A stretch of 63,807 nt of DNA from a virus: the IMG/VR virus record IMGVR_UViG_3300050138_000202, positions 1 to 63,807 of that record, one strand, 5' to 3'. This document shows positions 34,101 to 42,287 of this stretch, in pieces. Below the pieces are notes generated by a model. The model was given only the letters and a program-made list of their open reading frames with translations, ran no database searches and was not told the DNA's origin. The translations under genes and the position numbers were made by a program. How positions within the stretch are numbered: the stretch's first letter is position 1; each line of letters starts with the position of its first letter.

Positions 34101-35837
34101 GCCGCTGGTTCAATTTCTGGCGATCCAGGCGTTATGTTGGGATTTGCCACAAACATCGTGGGACTGACTGCCGATATTTATATTCGCGGCTACATGAGTG
34201 GATTTAGTTTTGGTCCATTTGTCGGCTACGAACAATACATAGACAATACCGCTGGTCAAATTTCTCCCTTACCTTCGCCATTCAATGACACATACGTTGG
34301 AGTTGGTAAATCTATCAGTTCAACCGAACTCAATATTGATTTCTACAAACATGTCGACGCAGTTGGCGTCAAAGGTGGATTGCTTTCACATAGCGCAGTG
34401 AATGACGGTACAGGAGATCAGGTTCTTGCTGTAGGCGGTAATGGTAACGTTCTAGTAGCAAACTCTGCTGCAGCTTTAGGCATCAATTGGGCACCAGCTG
34501 TTGTCGCTGGTACAGGTTTGACCTATACCACTGCTACTCGCGCTCTTGCCTTATCAAACTTAGCTGGTGATGTTACTGGTGCTCCTCAAGCAAACACAAT
34601 TGCTGCCGCTACGGTGACTGGTAAATTAATTACAGGGTTTGTTTCTGGTGCTGGCGTTGTCGCAGCAACTGACACGATTCTTCAAGCAATCAACAAACTA
34701 AATGGAAACATCGCGCTTAAACAATCAAGCACTCTAACAAGTGGCCATATTTTGGTTGGAAACGTATCAAACGTAGCTACAGACGTTGCTATGACTGGCG
34801 ATATCACCATTACAAATGCGGGCGTAACCGCTATTGGTGCCAACAAGGTCACCAACGCCCTACTTGCTCAGATGCCTGCCAATACCTTCAAGGGTAATAA
34901 CACAGGATCAACCGCAAACGCTCTCGATTTGACTGCCAGCCAACTTTCTGCTGCGTTGAATTCTAGTATCGTAAATAGTTCTGCGGTGAGCGGAGCAACT
35001 GTCACTGACGCCCTCAACACCCTAAATCAGTCTGTCCAGGAAGTTCTTTTAAGCGCCATAAATAATGGATCTGCCGTTACAGCAAACACGACGATTGCGA
35101 CTTGGACTACGGTAAACGTGGATACGTTGTCGGGTTTCGTCGCCTCAACTGGTATTTACACTGTTGCTGTTGCTGGAGATTATCTAGTAGATTTCTCAGC
35201 CGCCACTACCATCGGCACGCCTTTAGCACAGGTTTACAAAAACGGAGTGTTGGTTCAAACTGGAATCGGCTCTGGAGTTAGAACAACTGTCAATACCGTA
35301 ATTACTGGATGTATCGTAGGCGACACCATCACTGTCGCCCTAGACACGTCTTTGACTTTGACGTCGACAAATACAGACACGATCTTGAATATCAGTAAGA
35401 TTTCGGGATATGCTAGTCAGACGATTAATGCTCGTTATCATTCTTGCGCGACCACGATCACTAGTGTTTTGGCAACCGTTACATATACGGTCACTGATTT
35501 CGCGACTAATCCAGCAGCATATTCAGCTGGAGTATATACGATTGCAAGTGCTGGCAAGTATTTAATCAAGGCAAGCTTGAGCTTGACCGCTGCGGCTGCA
35601 GTCGCAGGTAATAACTACGACATCATTATCCGTAAAAATGGCGTAGAAATAGCCAGAAACAAATATGTCGTCGGTGCTGCAACACAAAAACCCAATACGG
35701 TTGTGGTTGATGACTTGGTCTCTTGCGCAATAGGCGACACAATAGACATTCAAGCTTCAGCAGCAGGAACTACGCCAAGTATCAGTAACGGTACGACTAG
35801 TTTGAATTTTTTCTACGTCATGAAAATGAGTAATTAA
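31125..35837 (+). CDS. Large repetitive tail fibre
   Basis: 1570 residues, RBS TAGGAC. The N-terminus MANTKISQLP is typical of fibres and adhesins. Residues about 75-630 hold about ten copies of a 38-40-residue unit with SNSTLVTLSSLALPYSQLTG and TVPTWNQNTTGTAANITA, interrupted three times by INQLTGDV.AGPGSGSQV blocks. A carbohydrate-binding-type segment begins near 665 (YITNPDAEVNTAGWNLYN). The last 270 residues contain two jelly-roll or C1q-like modules (STGIYTVAVAGDYLVDFSA; AGVYTIASAGKYLIKAS), likely receptor-binding tips. DNA repeats differ at many synonymous sites, so the array is old. Confidence 0.8.
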   Translation: MANTKISQLPVATGTSGPDLYTLVQGGVNKSISLSVLAAAIGVGSGITQLTGDIAAGPGSGSQVASLVATSNSTLVTLSALALPWAQLSGTVPTFNQNTTGNAATATFATSASTAATATHAVTAGTASTALVAINMPYSGLTGTVPTWNQNTTGTAANITATSNSTLTTLSSLSLPYSQLTGTVPTWNQNTTGNAATATTAVNITATTNSTLITLSALALPYSQLTGTVPTWNQNTTGTAANITASSNATLTTLSSLSLPYSQITGAPASGVSSVNSLTGALNIVAGAGISVTPSGTNITIAMTGSSGINQLTGDVTAGPGTGSQVATLVATSNSTLVTLSSLALPYSQLTGTVPTWNQNTTGTAANITASSNSTLVTLSSLALPYSQLTGTVPTWNQNTTGTAANITASSNATLTTLSLLSLPYSQLSGTVPTWNQNTTGTAANITDASNSTLITLSSLSLPYSQITGVPANVSSLNSLVGALTLVAGSGISIIPSGSNITITATGGGGGINQLTGDVTAGPGSGSQVASLVATSNSTLVTLSVLALPYSQLIGTVPTWNQNTTGNAATVTTNANLTGPVTSVGNATAIANGAISNAMLANSAVANLSGTNTGDVTLTAVGATPNANGASLSGQVLTLQPANASFPGVLTAADWNTFNNKLDASRGNYITNPDAEVNTAGWNLYNNQGNPAQAFVVANDITYTAVAAGSAGNGINIDYIFHPTQSYLTPLVTVVSSTHVTVAWYNGPTIANNPTATQLKAAWDAVPGAVALATAAITGVAGNLQYITGSHITALGGDASPVDGTGGAVTGVTFTRSLINPLVGIASFDLGKDGVSRQGEGVSTDFMINSLDKGQTLQVSFAYSGSSGMVLGANSDVQVFVYDITNAVLIPVTPLRTIAGPVSTAKTFTGQFKASATSVNYRLILHIATANTTAWDLQLDNFVLNSVLSAVAATQVPSLVLLANPVSGAVTDHMVVMWTDGAQQWVPATITGAAGSISGDPGVMLGFATNIVGLTADIYIRGYMSGFSFGPFVGYEQYIDNTAGQISPLPSPFNDTYVGVGKSISSTELNIDFYKHVDAVGVKGGLLSHSAVNDGTGDQVLAVGGNGNVLVANSAAALGINWAPAVVAGTGLTYTTATRALALSNLAGDVTGAPQANTIAAATVTGKLITGFVSGAGVVAATDTILQAINKLNGNIALKQSSTLTSGHILVGNVSNVATDVAMTGDITITNAGVTAIGANKVTNALLAQMPANTFKGNNTGSTANALDLTASQLSAALNSSIVNSSAVSGATVTDALNTLNQSVQEVLLSAINNGSAVTANTTIATWTTVNVDTLSGFVASTGIYTVAVAGDYLVDFSAATTIGTPLAQVYKNGVLVQTGIGSGVRTTVNTVITGCIVGDTITVALDTSLTLTSTNTDTILNISKISGYASQTINARYHSCATTITSVLATVTYTVTDFATNPAAYSAGVYTIASAGKYLIKASLSLTAAAAVAGNNYDIIIRKNGVEIARNKYVVGAATQKPNTVVVDDLVSCAIGDTIDIQASAAGTTPSISNGTTSLNFFYVMKMSN

Positions 35838-35847
35838 GGGAGAGGCG

Positions 35848-36069
35848 ATGCTAAAAGAACAGGTAATCAGCAATACGTGGGAATGTGACTCCTGTCACAT
35901 TCAGTCTACGGCGCAAAACAATCCATTTTACAATATTGTCGTTAGTTTACCTAGTGGTCCTAACACCAATCCTTGCTCAATGGATCTGTGCCAAACTTGT
36001 GTCAAGCTAATTACGCTTGAGCCCGTAGCGGATTTGATCACAAGTTTAGCTCTATTTCCTAGCGAATAG
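35848..36069 (+). CDS. Small zinc-binding protein
   Basis: 73 residues, RBS GGGAGAGGCG. CDSCHIQ near 14 and CSMDLCQTC near 43 give four or more Cys in zinc-finger spacing. Last gene of the fibre unit, convergent with the minus-strand cluster. Unknown role. Confidence 0.6.
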   Translation: MLKEQVISNTWECDSCHIQSTAQNNPFYNIVVSLPSGPNTNPCSMDLCQTCVKLITLEPVADLITSLALFPSE

Positions 36070-36070
36070 A

Positions 36071-36457
36071 CTAGACTTCTAGAATTGAATCTTTGAGCTT
36101 TCGAACTTCTTCAACAGAAATGTTGTCGACCTTTTCGATAATGTCGGAAAGCTTGATCTTTTCCATTTCAACTTCCATGGCCAGCAATTCGGAATATTCC
36201 TTGGCGAATGATGCTGCGTCTTCTTCAGATTTGAATAAAACGCTACGCTGCTCATCTTCTACGAAAGAGCCGTCTTCTTTAAGTTGACCGTATTTTTTCA
36301 AAGCGGCAATACGAGTGGCCTCGAATTTCTTCAATTCGACTTTGACGGCGCTATCGATACCATCAAGTTTATACGAGACTTTCATCGGAAGTCCTGCGTT
36401 GATTAACTTAGCTAGACCAGTATGGAATGCGGGTTCTAGCAATGCTTGTAGTTTCAT
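36071..36457 (-). CDS. Hypothetical helical protein
   Basis: 128 residues, RBS TAGGAGATAAA. Helices with VKVELKKFEATRIAALKKYGQLKEDG and EYSELLAMEVEMEKIKL. The A-x-x-K-Y-G-x-x-x-E-D-G stretch recalls DUF1617-type phage proteins, weakly. Convergent with the fibre unit. Confidence 0.5.
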   Translation of the reverse strand: MKLQALLEPAFHTGLAKLINAGLPMKVSYKLDGIDSAVKVELKKFEATRIAALKKYGQLKEDGSFVEDEQRSVLFKSEEDAASFAKEYSELLAMEVEMEKIKLSDIIEKVDNISVEEVRKLKDSILEV

Positions 36458-36465
36458 TTTATCTC

Positions 36466-36879
36466 CTAGGTTCTAAATTGAACCAAATCGTTTAAGTAGT
36501 CTAAAAACTCTTCATAACTCATAGTGTGCTTGGCGTGATTACAAATTGAGCAACACGTTACCGTATTTTCAGCCGTATATCCAGCGCCATTATCTTTTCT
36601 GTCCAGCCCGTTTACTAAAATCCAGGCTCTTTCCACGTTTTCTTTCCTAATCACCAATTTGCCGTTAGCCTCGACAGGAGAGCCGTCTTTCTTCAGGTAT
36701 TTATTATACGGTCTAGGCTTTCTGCCACAATAATGGCAGGCGTCCTGTGTCATCACTCTAAACGTTTCAAAAGAAAGACCAAAGCTGTAATCTCTTGCTG
36801 CGGCTGATCTTCTATATATCAGGAAAAAACTTCTAAAACTAGCTTCTCCTGGTTCCCGAAAATGACTGGCGTACTTCAC
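36466..36879 (-). CDS. HNH endonuclease
   Basis: 137 residues when started at GTG 36879, overlapping the TAG of the membrane gene upstream; a longer frame would run 79 nt into that gene. CHYCGRKP, NGLDRKDNGAGYT and CCSICNHAKHTM form the zinc and HNH core of a larger-domain HNH type. Free-standing homing enzyme. Confidence 0.75.
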   Translation of the reverse strand: MKYASHFREPGEASFRSFFLIYRRSAAARDYSFGLSFETFRVMTQDACHYCGRKPRPYNKYLKKDGSPVEANGKLVIRKENVERAWILVNGLDRKDNGAGYTAENTVTCCSICNHAKHTMSYEEFLDYLNDLVQFRT

Positions 36880-37271
36880 TAATGCGCTCTGGATAGCTGT
36901 GCGGCAGTCATGCCCAGCCCTACTGCGCTCAATATGCCAAGCCCAAACCAGATCCACTCGTTCTGCTTCTTAATCGAATCCATTTTTTGAACATTATCTT
37001 CAAGCTTCAAAGACGTATCCATCCAGTTCTGTGCGCGTGCATCGGACTTCGTGATAGCCAAATCCTTGAGAGTAATCGCCTGCTTGTAATCCTGAATCTG
37101 CTTGTCCTTGGTGGCGTTGTCCTGCACTGACTGTCCGACACAGACGTGGTCAGCTTTGGAATAGGTTACGGTCCCATCGGGATTGTGAACCAAATCCTTG
37201 AAGTTGCAGTCTGCAAGGCAAAGATTCGAAAACAAAGTAAATGCTGCTATAATAGAGATTAGCTTTTTCAT
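36879..37271 (-). CDS. Exported or membrane protein, lysis-cassette candidate
   Basis: 130 residues from ATG 37271 (ATGA overlap with the gene upstream). N-terminal signal sequence KKLISIIAAFTLFSNLCLA, a periplasmic coiled-coil region (NATKDKQIQDYKQAITLKD), and a C-terminal membrane segment WIWFGLGILSAVGLGMTAA. This Rz-like layout suggests a spanin or other lysis protein, but no family was recognised. Confidence 0.5.
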   Translation of the reverse strand: MKKLISIIAAFTLFSNLCLADCNFKDLVHNPDGTVTYSKADHVCVGQSVQDNATKDKQIQDYKQAITLKDLAITKSDARAQNWMDTSLKLEDNVQKMDSIKKQNEWIWFGLGILSAVGLGMTAAQLSRAH

Positions 37272-37567
37272 TTTGGGCATTCCGCTGGTTTGAAGTTTGG
37301 ATTACGAAGCTCGACAAACGCCACTGGACCCTCTTGTGTGTTGGCACTAGAGGTTGCTGACACTTCTGAATATCCACCTAAAATATCGTTTCTAACAACT
37401 TTCGCAATCACACCCTGTCTGGGAGCTGCGAAGCATTCCCCGACCTTGTATGGTGGCACATGCTCGTATACGAATCCAATCGCATTGGCGAGTGAAAACA
37501 GAACGCAAAGTACAATTGCAACTTTAAGGAAACCTTCAGTTCCCTTACTTTTTATCCCAGTCGTCAT
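37268..37567 (-). CDS. Single-span membrane protein
   Basis: 99 residues from ATG 37567, RBS AAAGGTCG. One N-terminal membrane segment (VAIVLCVLFSLANAIGFVY), then a periplasmic domain with two Cys. Overlaps both neighbours, so co-transcribed with the other small membrane genes. Role unknown. Confidence 0.55.
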   Translation of the reverse strand: MTTGIKSKGTEGFLKVAIVLCVLFSLANAIGFVYEHVPPYKVGECFAAPRQGVIAKVVRNDILGGYSEVSATSSANTQEGPVAFVELRNPNFKPAECPK

Positions 37568-37883
37568 CGACCTTTCCTTGTTGCGCGGGTAGCGCATCTG
37601 CTTTTTTTACGAGCGCGTCAGCCTGCTGATTTGCGGCGTCTTCTTGTGCTTTCAGTTGTGTGTCGGTCTTCTGAGCCGCCTCTATATCCTTCTTGGATGC
37701 CGAAGCTAGAAGGCTCATGGCAATATCGCCGAATTTGGCTATCAGCAGTCCTGCGCCGACCAATATGAAAAGTATGCCGTATTTCGACCACATCTCTTTG
37801 ATTATTGAGGGGGTCGGCGTTGCTGCGGGTTGAGCCGCAGGTGCTGCGGGTGAGGCCGCTGGAGGGGTCTGTTCGTCTGCCAT
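37545..37883 (-). CDS. Membrane protein with Ala/Pro N-terminus and coiled coil
   Basis: 112 residues. Pro/Ala-rich first 25 residues, one membrane segment (YGILFILVGAGLLIAKFG), then an Ala/Lys/Gln coiled coil. Start overlaps the upstream stop (TAATG). Possible holin partner or spanin-like protein. Confidence 0.5.
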   Translation of the reverse strand: MADEQTPPAASPAAPAAQPAATPTPSIIKEMWSKYGILFILVGAGLLIAKFGDIAMSLLASASKKDIEAAQKTDTQLKAQEDAANQQADALVKKADALPAQQGKVDDDWDKK

Positions 37884-38161
37884 TACGGGTTATCCTGTGG
37901 TGGTGTATCTGGGGTTTTAGGTGCAACACCGGCCATATTAGACTTGTTGTCCCAGTAGTTTTTGGCCATAGCTGTAAAATGTTCAACTGAATTTCCGGCA
38001 AAAAAGGCTAGGGTAACATTTTTCGCTAAATCAACAAACCCTGGACCATCTATCAAATTAATGACCCTGAACACTATAGCTACCATTAGAATTAGGGAAA
38101 ATGCAATCATTTTCCTAAATCCCATAAGGATATCAAGTAGTTCTGCCAATCTTTGTCTCAT
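37883..38161 (-). CDS. Holin-like small membrane protein
   Basis: 92 residues. Two hydrophobic stretches (MIAFSLILMVAIVFRVI and VTLAFFAGNSVEHF) and a Pro-rich polar tail, the usual size of phage holins. The ATG lies inside an isolated copy of the palindrome (38155-38169) that fills the right end of the window, with GGAG just upstream. Confidence 0.5.
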   Translation of the reverse strand: MRQRLAELLDILMGFRKMIAFSLILMVAIVFRVINLIDGPGFVDLAKNVTLAFFAGNSVEHFTAMAKNYWDNKSNMAGVAPKTPDTPPQDNP

Positions 38162-38169
38162 TTTGGGAC
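38155..38169. promoter_or_regulatory. Isolated copy of the GTCTCA-N3-TGAGAC palindrome
   Basis: GTCTCA-TTT-TGGGAC, one mismatch from the inverted repeat that is dense at 58.8-63.6 kb. It covers the start codon of the holin-like gene in the divergent gap 38162-38229, a natural operator position. Confidence 0.45.
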
Positions 38170-38229
38170 TCCTTAGTCTTCAGGGTGAGTATATCATGTA
38201 TGGGCACGAAGTCAAGCAATCTTTATTAC

Positions 38230-38613
38230 ATGGATATTACTCAAATTTCTGAACTTCAAGCTTATGGTGGCCTTGGTATTGCAATGGGCGTAGCCACGCT
38301 TGTTGTCACTCTTCAAAAGGTCGTAAAAAACTTCAAAAAGGACCGCGAAGAGCATGCGGCAAAGATCTTGCAAGAGGCCAAGGAAGAGGACAATCTCCTT
38401 AGAATTCGGCTAGAAGCCAAGATCACAGAAATTGACGCAAAAGTCAAGAACTTAGAGACCAGTGTCAACAAGGATATCAAACATCTGCAAGACGTTTATT
38501 CCGCCGAAATCAAAAGCCTGGGCGAAAAAATAGAAGTCTTGCGTGACGAGCTTCGCGACCAACATTCTCAGATGGTCGCTCTTTTGACCAAACTGGTCGA
38601 ATCTAAAGACTAA
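38230..38613 (+). CDS. Membrane-anchored coiled-coil protein
   Basis: 127 residues from ATG 38230. A short N-terminal membrane segment (GGLGIAMGVATLVVTLQ) and then a long continuous coiled coil to the C-terminus. Divergent from the holin-like gene. Could be an XhlA-type or holin-related protein; unassigned. Confidence 0.5.
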   Translation: MDITQISELQAYGGLGIAMGVATLVVTLQKVVKNFKKDREEHAAKILQEAKEEDNLLRIRLEAKITEIDAKVKNLETSVNKDIKHLQDVYSAEIKSLGEKIEVLRDELRDQHSQMVALLTKLVESKD

Positions 38614-38966
38614 TGGGCCAAGTAAGTCCTTATTTGCGTAAAACAACAGATGGCCATTCACATTGGTGTCCAGCCTGTAAAGAAATGCACAAGCTTCCCA
38701 ATACTTGGACTTTCAACGGCGACCTGAATAAACCCACATATTCCCCAAGTTTCAAACATTCCGGCGTACAGACCGTAAACGATGAAAACGGAAAATGGAC
38801 CGGCGAGTGGAAGCTCGACGCTAACGGAAAGGGCATACCTTTCATTTGTCATTATATCTTAACAAATGGCATCCTGAACTTCTGCGGCGACTGCACCCAT
38901 TCAATGTCTGGCCAGTCTGTCCCGCTACCCGAATTACCACTCTACTATCAAGACTCTAAAAATTAA
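38613..38966 (+). CDS. DUF6527-type phage protein
   Basis: 117 residues, start overlapping the previous stop (TAATG). HWCPACKEMH, WTFNGDLNKPTYSPS, CHYILTNGIL and FCGDCTHSMSGQSV match a widespread small phage family of unknown function, with Cys and His that could bind zinc. Confidence 0.75.
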   Translation: MGQVSPYLRKTTDGHSHWCPACKEMHKLPNTWTFNGDLNKPTYSPSFKHSGVQTVNDENGKWTGEWKLDANGKGIPFICHYILTNGILNFCGDCTHSMSGQSVPLPELPLYYQDSKN

Positions 38967-39253
38967 TTAGTCGAACAGCTGCAAGCAGTTACAGACGGAT
39001 GATTTGGATAAGGCCAATTTGTCGACCCATACCCGTTGATGAAGGCGTACTCCCACGCAACGCATTCGGCTTCGGCAGTATTCTGATCACTATTACTGAA
39101 CGAACCAGCGTGAGTGCTGTATCCGTAGCCAGAGTTTGCACATGACACGTTACCGTTGCAATTATACTGCATATTGCAGGTAGTCACGGGATCTTTCTTA
39201 GCGCATCCCGCCAAAAATCCCGCCAAAATGGCGCAATACAATAAATTTCTCAT
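38963..39253 (-). CDS. Small lipoprotein
   Basis: 96 residues. Signal sequence MRNLLYCAILAGFLAGC with lipobox LAGC, then a Cys/Asn/Ser/Tyr-rich mature part with seven more Cys, probably disulphide-bonded in the periplasm. First of five lipoproteins in the window. Overlaps the upstream gene stop by ATGA. Confidence 0.65.
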   Translation of the reverse strand: MRNLLYCAILAGFLAGCAKKDPVTTCNMQYNCNGNVSCANSGYGYSTHAGSFSNSDQNTAEAECVAWEYAFINGYGSTNWPYPNHPSVTACSCSTN

Positions 39254-39531
39254 ACGTCAAATCCTGCTTCCTGTGCTTCTTTCTTTGAGAGCACTGTTCC
39301 ACCACGCTCACCAGTAAGCGCTGTGCGTTTAAATGTAATAGTACGATATGCGACGAACGTGCCTTCCGGCTTAACGGTCTTATAAACTGCACGAGTTTCA
39401 GGATCTTGCGCATATTTGTCGTAACCCAAAGCCAGCATCGATTGCTCAAGTTCTTCACGGATAGTCTCCGCCAAATCCTTCTGGGCCTCGTATTCTTTGG
39501 CTAATTTAATGAAGTTTTCTTCCTTTGTCAT
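39250..39531 (-). CDS. Hypothetical protein
   Basis: 93 residues, RBS GAGAGATAAAA. N-terminal helix (FIKLAKEYEAQKDLAETIREELEQ) and a short beta C-terminus. No motif recognised. Upstream neighbour is an inserted GIY-YIG gene. Confidence 0.5.
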   Translation of the reverse strand: MTKEENFIKLAKEYEAQKDLAETIREELEQSMLALGYDKYAQDPETRAVYKTVKPEGTFVAYRTITFKRTALTGERGGTVLSKKEAQEAGFDV

Positions 39532-40442
39532 TTTTTATCTCTCCTGTGTCCTTTATATTTCATATGTTTACACACCAAATCTATCAATCCACGACTGTGG
39601 GCTAAAGAATACGCTGAGCTATTGCCCTTTGCGAAATCACTTTTTGTTTCGTATTTTTTTGCTTCCAGAGCTATTGCTTCCGCAGTCCATTTGAGTATTG
39701 GTCTGCCCTTTATTGGCATATGGTAGCATACATCTTCAAAAATACAAAGCTCTTTTGCAGCAGCGTAAGCGCCACGAGCATTCTTGTAAAAATCGCCTCT
39801 TTTTGTATATTTGGGAGCCTCTTTACGAATTTTGTCCTCTGTCCATATTTTTCTGTCGCCGCCTAATTCTCCGCCCCTTCTGATGTTTAATACAGTCCAT
39901 CCATTATCTTTGTATTCTGCGATCATTCCGATTTCAGCCTTGGCGGCCTCTTCAGGAGAATACCAAATATTAAAACGGACGAATTTTTGATTTAGATTTT
40001 TCTTTGATATCAATATTTTATTGGTGTTCATATGCTGTTTATAACGCAATTCGTAATTCCAGGTAACGCCCACATAAACAGACTTATCCGAATACTCAAA
40101 CGCATACAGCGCTCTTTGCATAACATTCGATTTTGGAACCATGTGTTCGCTTACTTTATCCACAATGCCACGATAAAGGGCAATCCAGTATGATTTTGGC
40201 GAGCCATTTTTCCAATCAACCTTATGATCGTATTTTGCTGTTTCCTTCATTATCATCTCTTCGGTCCATTGAATATTTTTCCTCTTGAGTCCTGCCTCTT
40301 TGTAAATTTTCTTTGTCCATCCCTTCTTATAAATGATATTCCTAACAAAACTGGATCTAAAATCTTCTACAAACTCATATTTTTTAGCTTCCGATAGACA
40401 TCTATCATAAGTCCAATATCCTATTGGCTTCCTATTTTTCAT
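39528..40442 (-). CDS. GIY-YIG homing endonuclease with repeated DNA-binding modules
   Basis: 304 residues from ATG 40442 (a TTG at 40454 is possible). Two N-terminal and two C-terminal copies of a module of form W(T)xExIxxEAxKYxxxxDFxxxxxxAYxxA...CxHM surround a central GIY-YIG domain (LYAFEYSDKSVYVGVTWNYE, RYKQHM, Glu in EEAAKAE). The same module occurs in 12805-13446. The order module-module-nuclease-module-module is unusual. Confidence 0.75.
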   Translation of the reverse strand: MKNRKPIGYWTYDRCLSEAKKYEFVEDFRSSFVRNIIYKKGWTKKIYKEAGLKRKNIQWTEEMIMKETAKYDHKVDWKNGSPKSYWIALYRGIVDKVSEHMVPKSNVMQRALYAFEYSDKSVYVGVTWNYELRYKQHMNTNKILISKKNLNQKFVRFNIWYSPEEAAKAEIGMIAEYKDNGWTVLNIRRGGELGGDRKIWTEDKIRKEAPKYTKRGDFYKNARGAYAAAKELCIFEDVCYHMPIKGRPILKWTAEAIALEAKKYETKSDFAKGNSSAYSLAHSRGLIDLVCKHMKYKGHRRDKK

Positions 40443-40450
40443 CGAAATGC

Positions 40451-40732
40451 TCAATGTACAGTCTCCCTTTTGATCCTGAACGTAAAAACGAAACTTTTAT
40501 AAATTCCAAATTCAGCAGCGTTATGCCCTTCATTAAAACGCTTCTCCATTTCGTCAACTGCAATTTCCAATTCCTTGAAAGGAAAGCCAAGTTTGACAAC
40601 GGCATAAGTGCATATTTTTTTCAAATCACCCTTAAAGACTCCACTTGGACCATGCAATTCCCAATGTGAGCCAAGATTCAATAACTGATATCCTTTTGAA
40701 GGGGCTCGTTCTAATGTGTGAAACATTTTCAC
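40451..40732 (-). CDS. Hypothetical protein
   Basis: 93 residues, RBS GAGGAGTGAAA. Small alpha/beta protein (GYQLLNLGSHWELHGPSG, ELEIAVDEMEKRF). First minus-strand gene at the divergent gap 40733-40927. Unknown. Confidence 0.5.
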   Translation of the reverse strand: MKMFHTLERAPSKGYQLLNLGSHWELHGPSGVFKGDLKKICTYAVVKLGFPFKELEIAVDEMEKRFNEGHNAAEFGIYKSFVFTFRIKRETVH

Positions 40733-40927
40733 TCCTCAACCAAGATGTTAAACCAAGTGAGTAAGAATTGCAAGGAAATATTTATTTTCATTTCTTTAAA
40801 AATATTCGGTTCTCAAAGTGTCTTTAGATGATATAGAGTAGTGTCAGGTCAAGTCTTGGCGGAACGCCATAGTGACTTAATCAGTCTTTAATTTTATACA
40901 CAGCTTAGCAAAACTTTTGAAGGCAAA
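40733..40927. promoter_or_regulatory. Divergent intergenic region with small hairpin
   Basis: 195 AT-rich bases between divergent genes. Contains TGGCG-GAA-CGCCA at about 40857-40869 in the plus-strand leader. No clean -35/-10 pair, but promoters in both directions must lie here or upstream. Confidence 0.4.
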
Positions 40928-41431
40928 ATGGAAAAAGAAACCGAATTACGAGAAGTTATCAGAGATGACATTCAGATCGTTGGCTCCGTGGCTACATGGA
41001 CTATGCGTCTTGACGGGAACGTGTCGGGAACTTTCACTGGCACATTCCAGTTCCGTTGCTTCCTGACTCCACTCCAACGCATCGCTGCAGGCCGCGAACA
41101 ACGCGCTCTCCTAGGCGAATCACGCACATTCGTTGAAACTCCCGACTATGAGCACGAGGCCTATCTCGCATATATATTGACGCAACTCAAATATCGCATT
41201 ATCTCAGCCCCTCCTTTCTGGACAACCGCTGGTATAAACAAGAGCCATGAGGGCGATATCCCTGATGAAAACGTATTAGAGAAAGTCATCGACGCCGCGA
41301 CCGACGCGGAACTCATCTACAAACAACGCTTGCGAAAACTCAAAGAAGAAGCAATTGTCAGGGCCAATCTTGGTGCTAAAGCCGTGGAAGAACAGCTTAA
41401 AAAAGAAGATCCATCAGAGGCTATGGAGTGA
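40928..41431 (+). CDS. Hypothetical protein
   Basis: 167 residues. A beta-rich first half (SVATWTMRLDGNVSGTFTGTFQF) then helices ending in acidic residues. Overlaps the next gene by GTGA, suggesting coupling. The pair may be tail-assembly proteins, but I see no diagnostic motif. Confidence 0.5.
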   Translation: MEKETELREVIRDDIQIVGSVATWTMRLDGNVSGTFTGTFQFRCFLTPLQRIAAGREQRALLGESRTFVETPDYEHEAYLAYILTQLKYRIISAPPFWTTAGINKSHEGDIPDENVLEKVIDAATDAELIYKQRLRKLKEEAIVRANLGAKAVEEQLKKEDPSEAME

Positions 41432-41901
41432 TCTCTCTTGACGACATCATAGACTACTGCAAGGCCGAAGCTATCTCGGGTAAATTTTATCCTACAGAGG
41501 TTTCTAACTGGCGTTGGTTTTGTCGTGAGTACTCAAAGACGTTTCACACTCCACTGCTTACCGTTATGAGTATGGACCCAGAACATGTAATCCTTACAGT
41601 GTTCGAAGATGGATATGATTCGCGCAGACTTCGCAAAGCAGAAGACGTTGAGTTCATAGTTACCGAATTGCGCAGACTTGAAGATCCAGACTACGATGCA
41701 AATCAAGAAAAAGTAATGAACGACTGGTCAGCAGGCATCGAACAGTGGGAAGAAAATCGTGTTGCCAAGGGCGCACCAATTCCACACAAGAACGATCCGA
41801 AACCCATACCGCCAAAGCCGCTTCCAAAAGAAGGCGGCATCAACTTGGATTACATGTCCCGAGAAGAAGAAGGCGATCCCGAAAACGGTTTTGACGAGTA
41901 G
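41428..41901 (+). CDS. Hypothetical acidic protein
   Basis: 157 residues from GTG 41428, translationally coupled to the gene before it. Helical first half (LDDIIDYCKAEAISGK), Pro/Lys-rich linker and acidic tail. No family recognised. Confidence 0.5.
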   Translation: MISLDDIIDYCKAEAISGKFYPTEVSNWRWFCREYSKTFHTPLLTVMSMDPEHVILTVFEDGYDSRRLRKAEDVEFIVTELRRLEDPDYDANQEKVMNDWSAGIEQWEENRVAKGAPIPHKNDPKPIPPKPLPKEGGINLDYMSREEEGDPENGFDE

Positions 41902-41903
41902 AT

Positions 41904-42221
41904 ATGGCTAAATTCACCATGAGAGAAAGGATCGAACGCTCTTGGATTCGTACCCACAATTACTTAGAAGCCTATCTATCAAATCATCCATGCGTGAAGT
42001 GTGGCGAGACAGATCCGATTCTGTTGGACTTCGACCATATCGATCCTCATACAAAAACTAGAAATATTTCGGAGTACAGACATGGCACCTGGAGCATAAA
42101 GTCTCTGGAAAAAGAAATAGCTAAATGCCAAATACTTTGTGCGAATTGTCATCGAAGAAAAACTCGCACGGAGACCAGACATTTAGTAACCCGCGTGCAT
42201 AAGCTAGAGAGATCCCCATAA
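41904..42221 (+). CDS. HNH endonuclease
   Basis: 105 residues. CVKCGETDPILLDFDHIDP and CQILCANCHRRKT form the zinc and HNH core of a compact HNH enzyme. Two bases after the previous stop. After it, AAATGGGTTAC occurs twice (about 42224 and 42250), a possible insertion scar. Confidence 0.8.
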   Translation: MAKFTMRERIERSWIRTHNYLEAYLSNHPCVKCGETDPILLDFDHIDPHTKTRNISEYRHGTWSIKSLEKEIAKCQILCANCHRRKTRTETRHLVTRVHKLERSP

Positions 42222-42287
42222 ATGGGTTACTTTAGCAAGAGTCACACACAAATGGGTTACCCTATTTTAGGATGATATCTGCCTAAT

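Noticed and set aside
36879-38161. Definite holin, spanin and endolysin assignment
   Set aside because: Membrane topology fits a lysis cassette but no endolysin gene is next to it and no family signature is seen.
40928-41901. Tail-assembly chaperone pair with programmed frameshift
   Set aside because: The genes overlap by GTGA, which is ordinary coupling; no slippery heptamer stood out at the junction and they are not next to the tape measure or tube genes.
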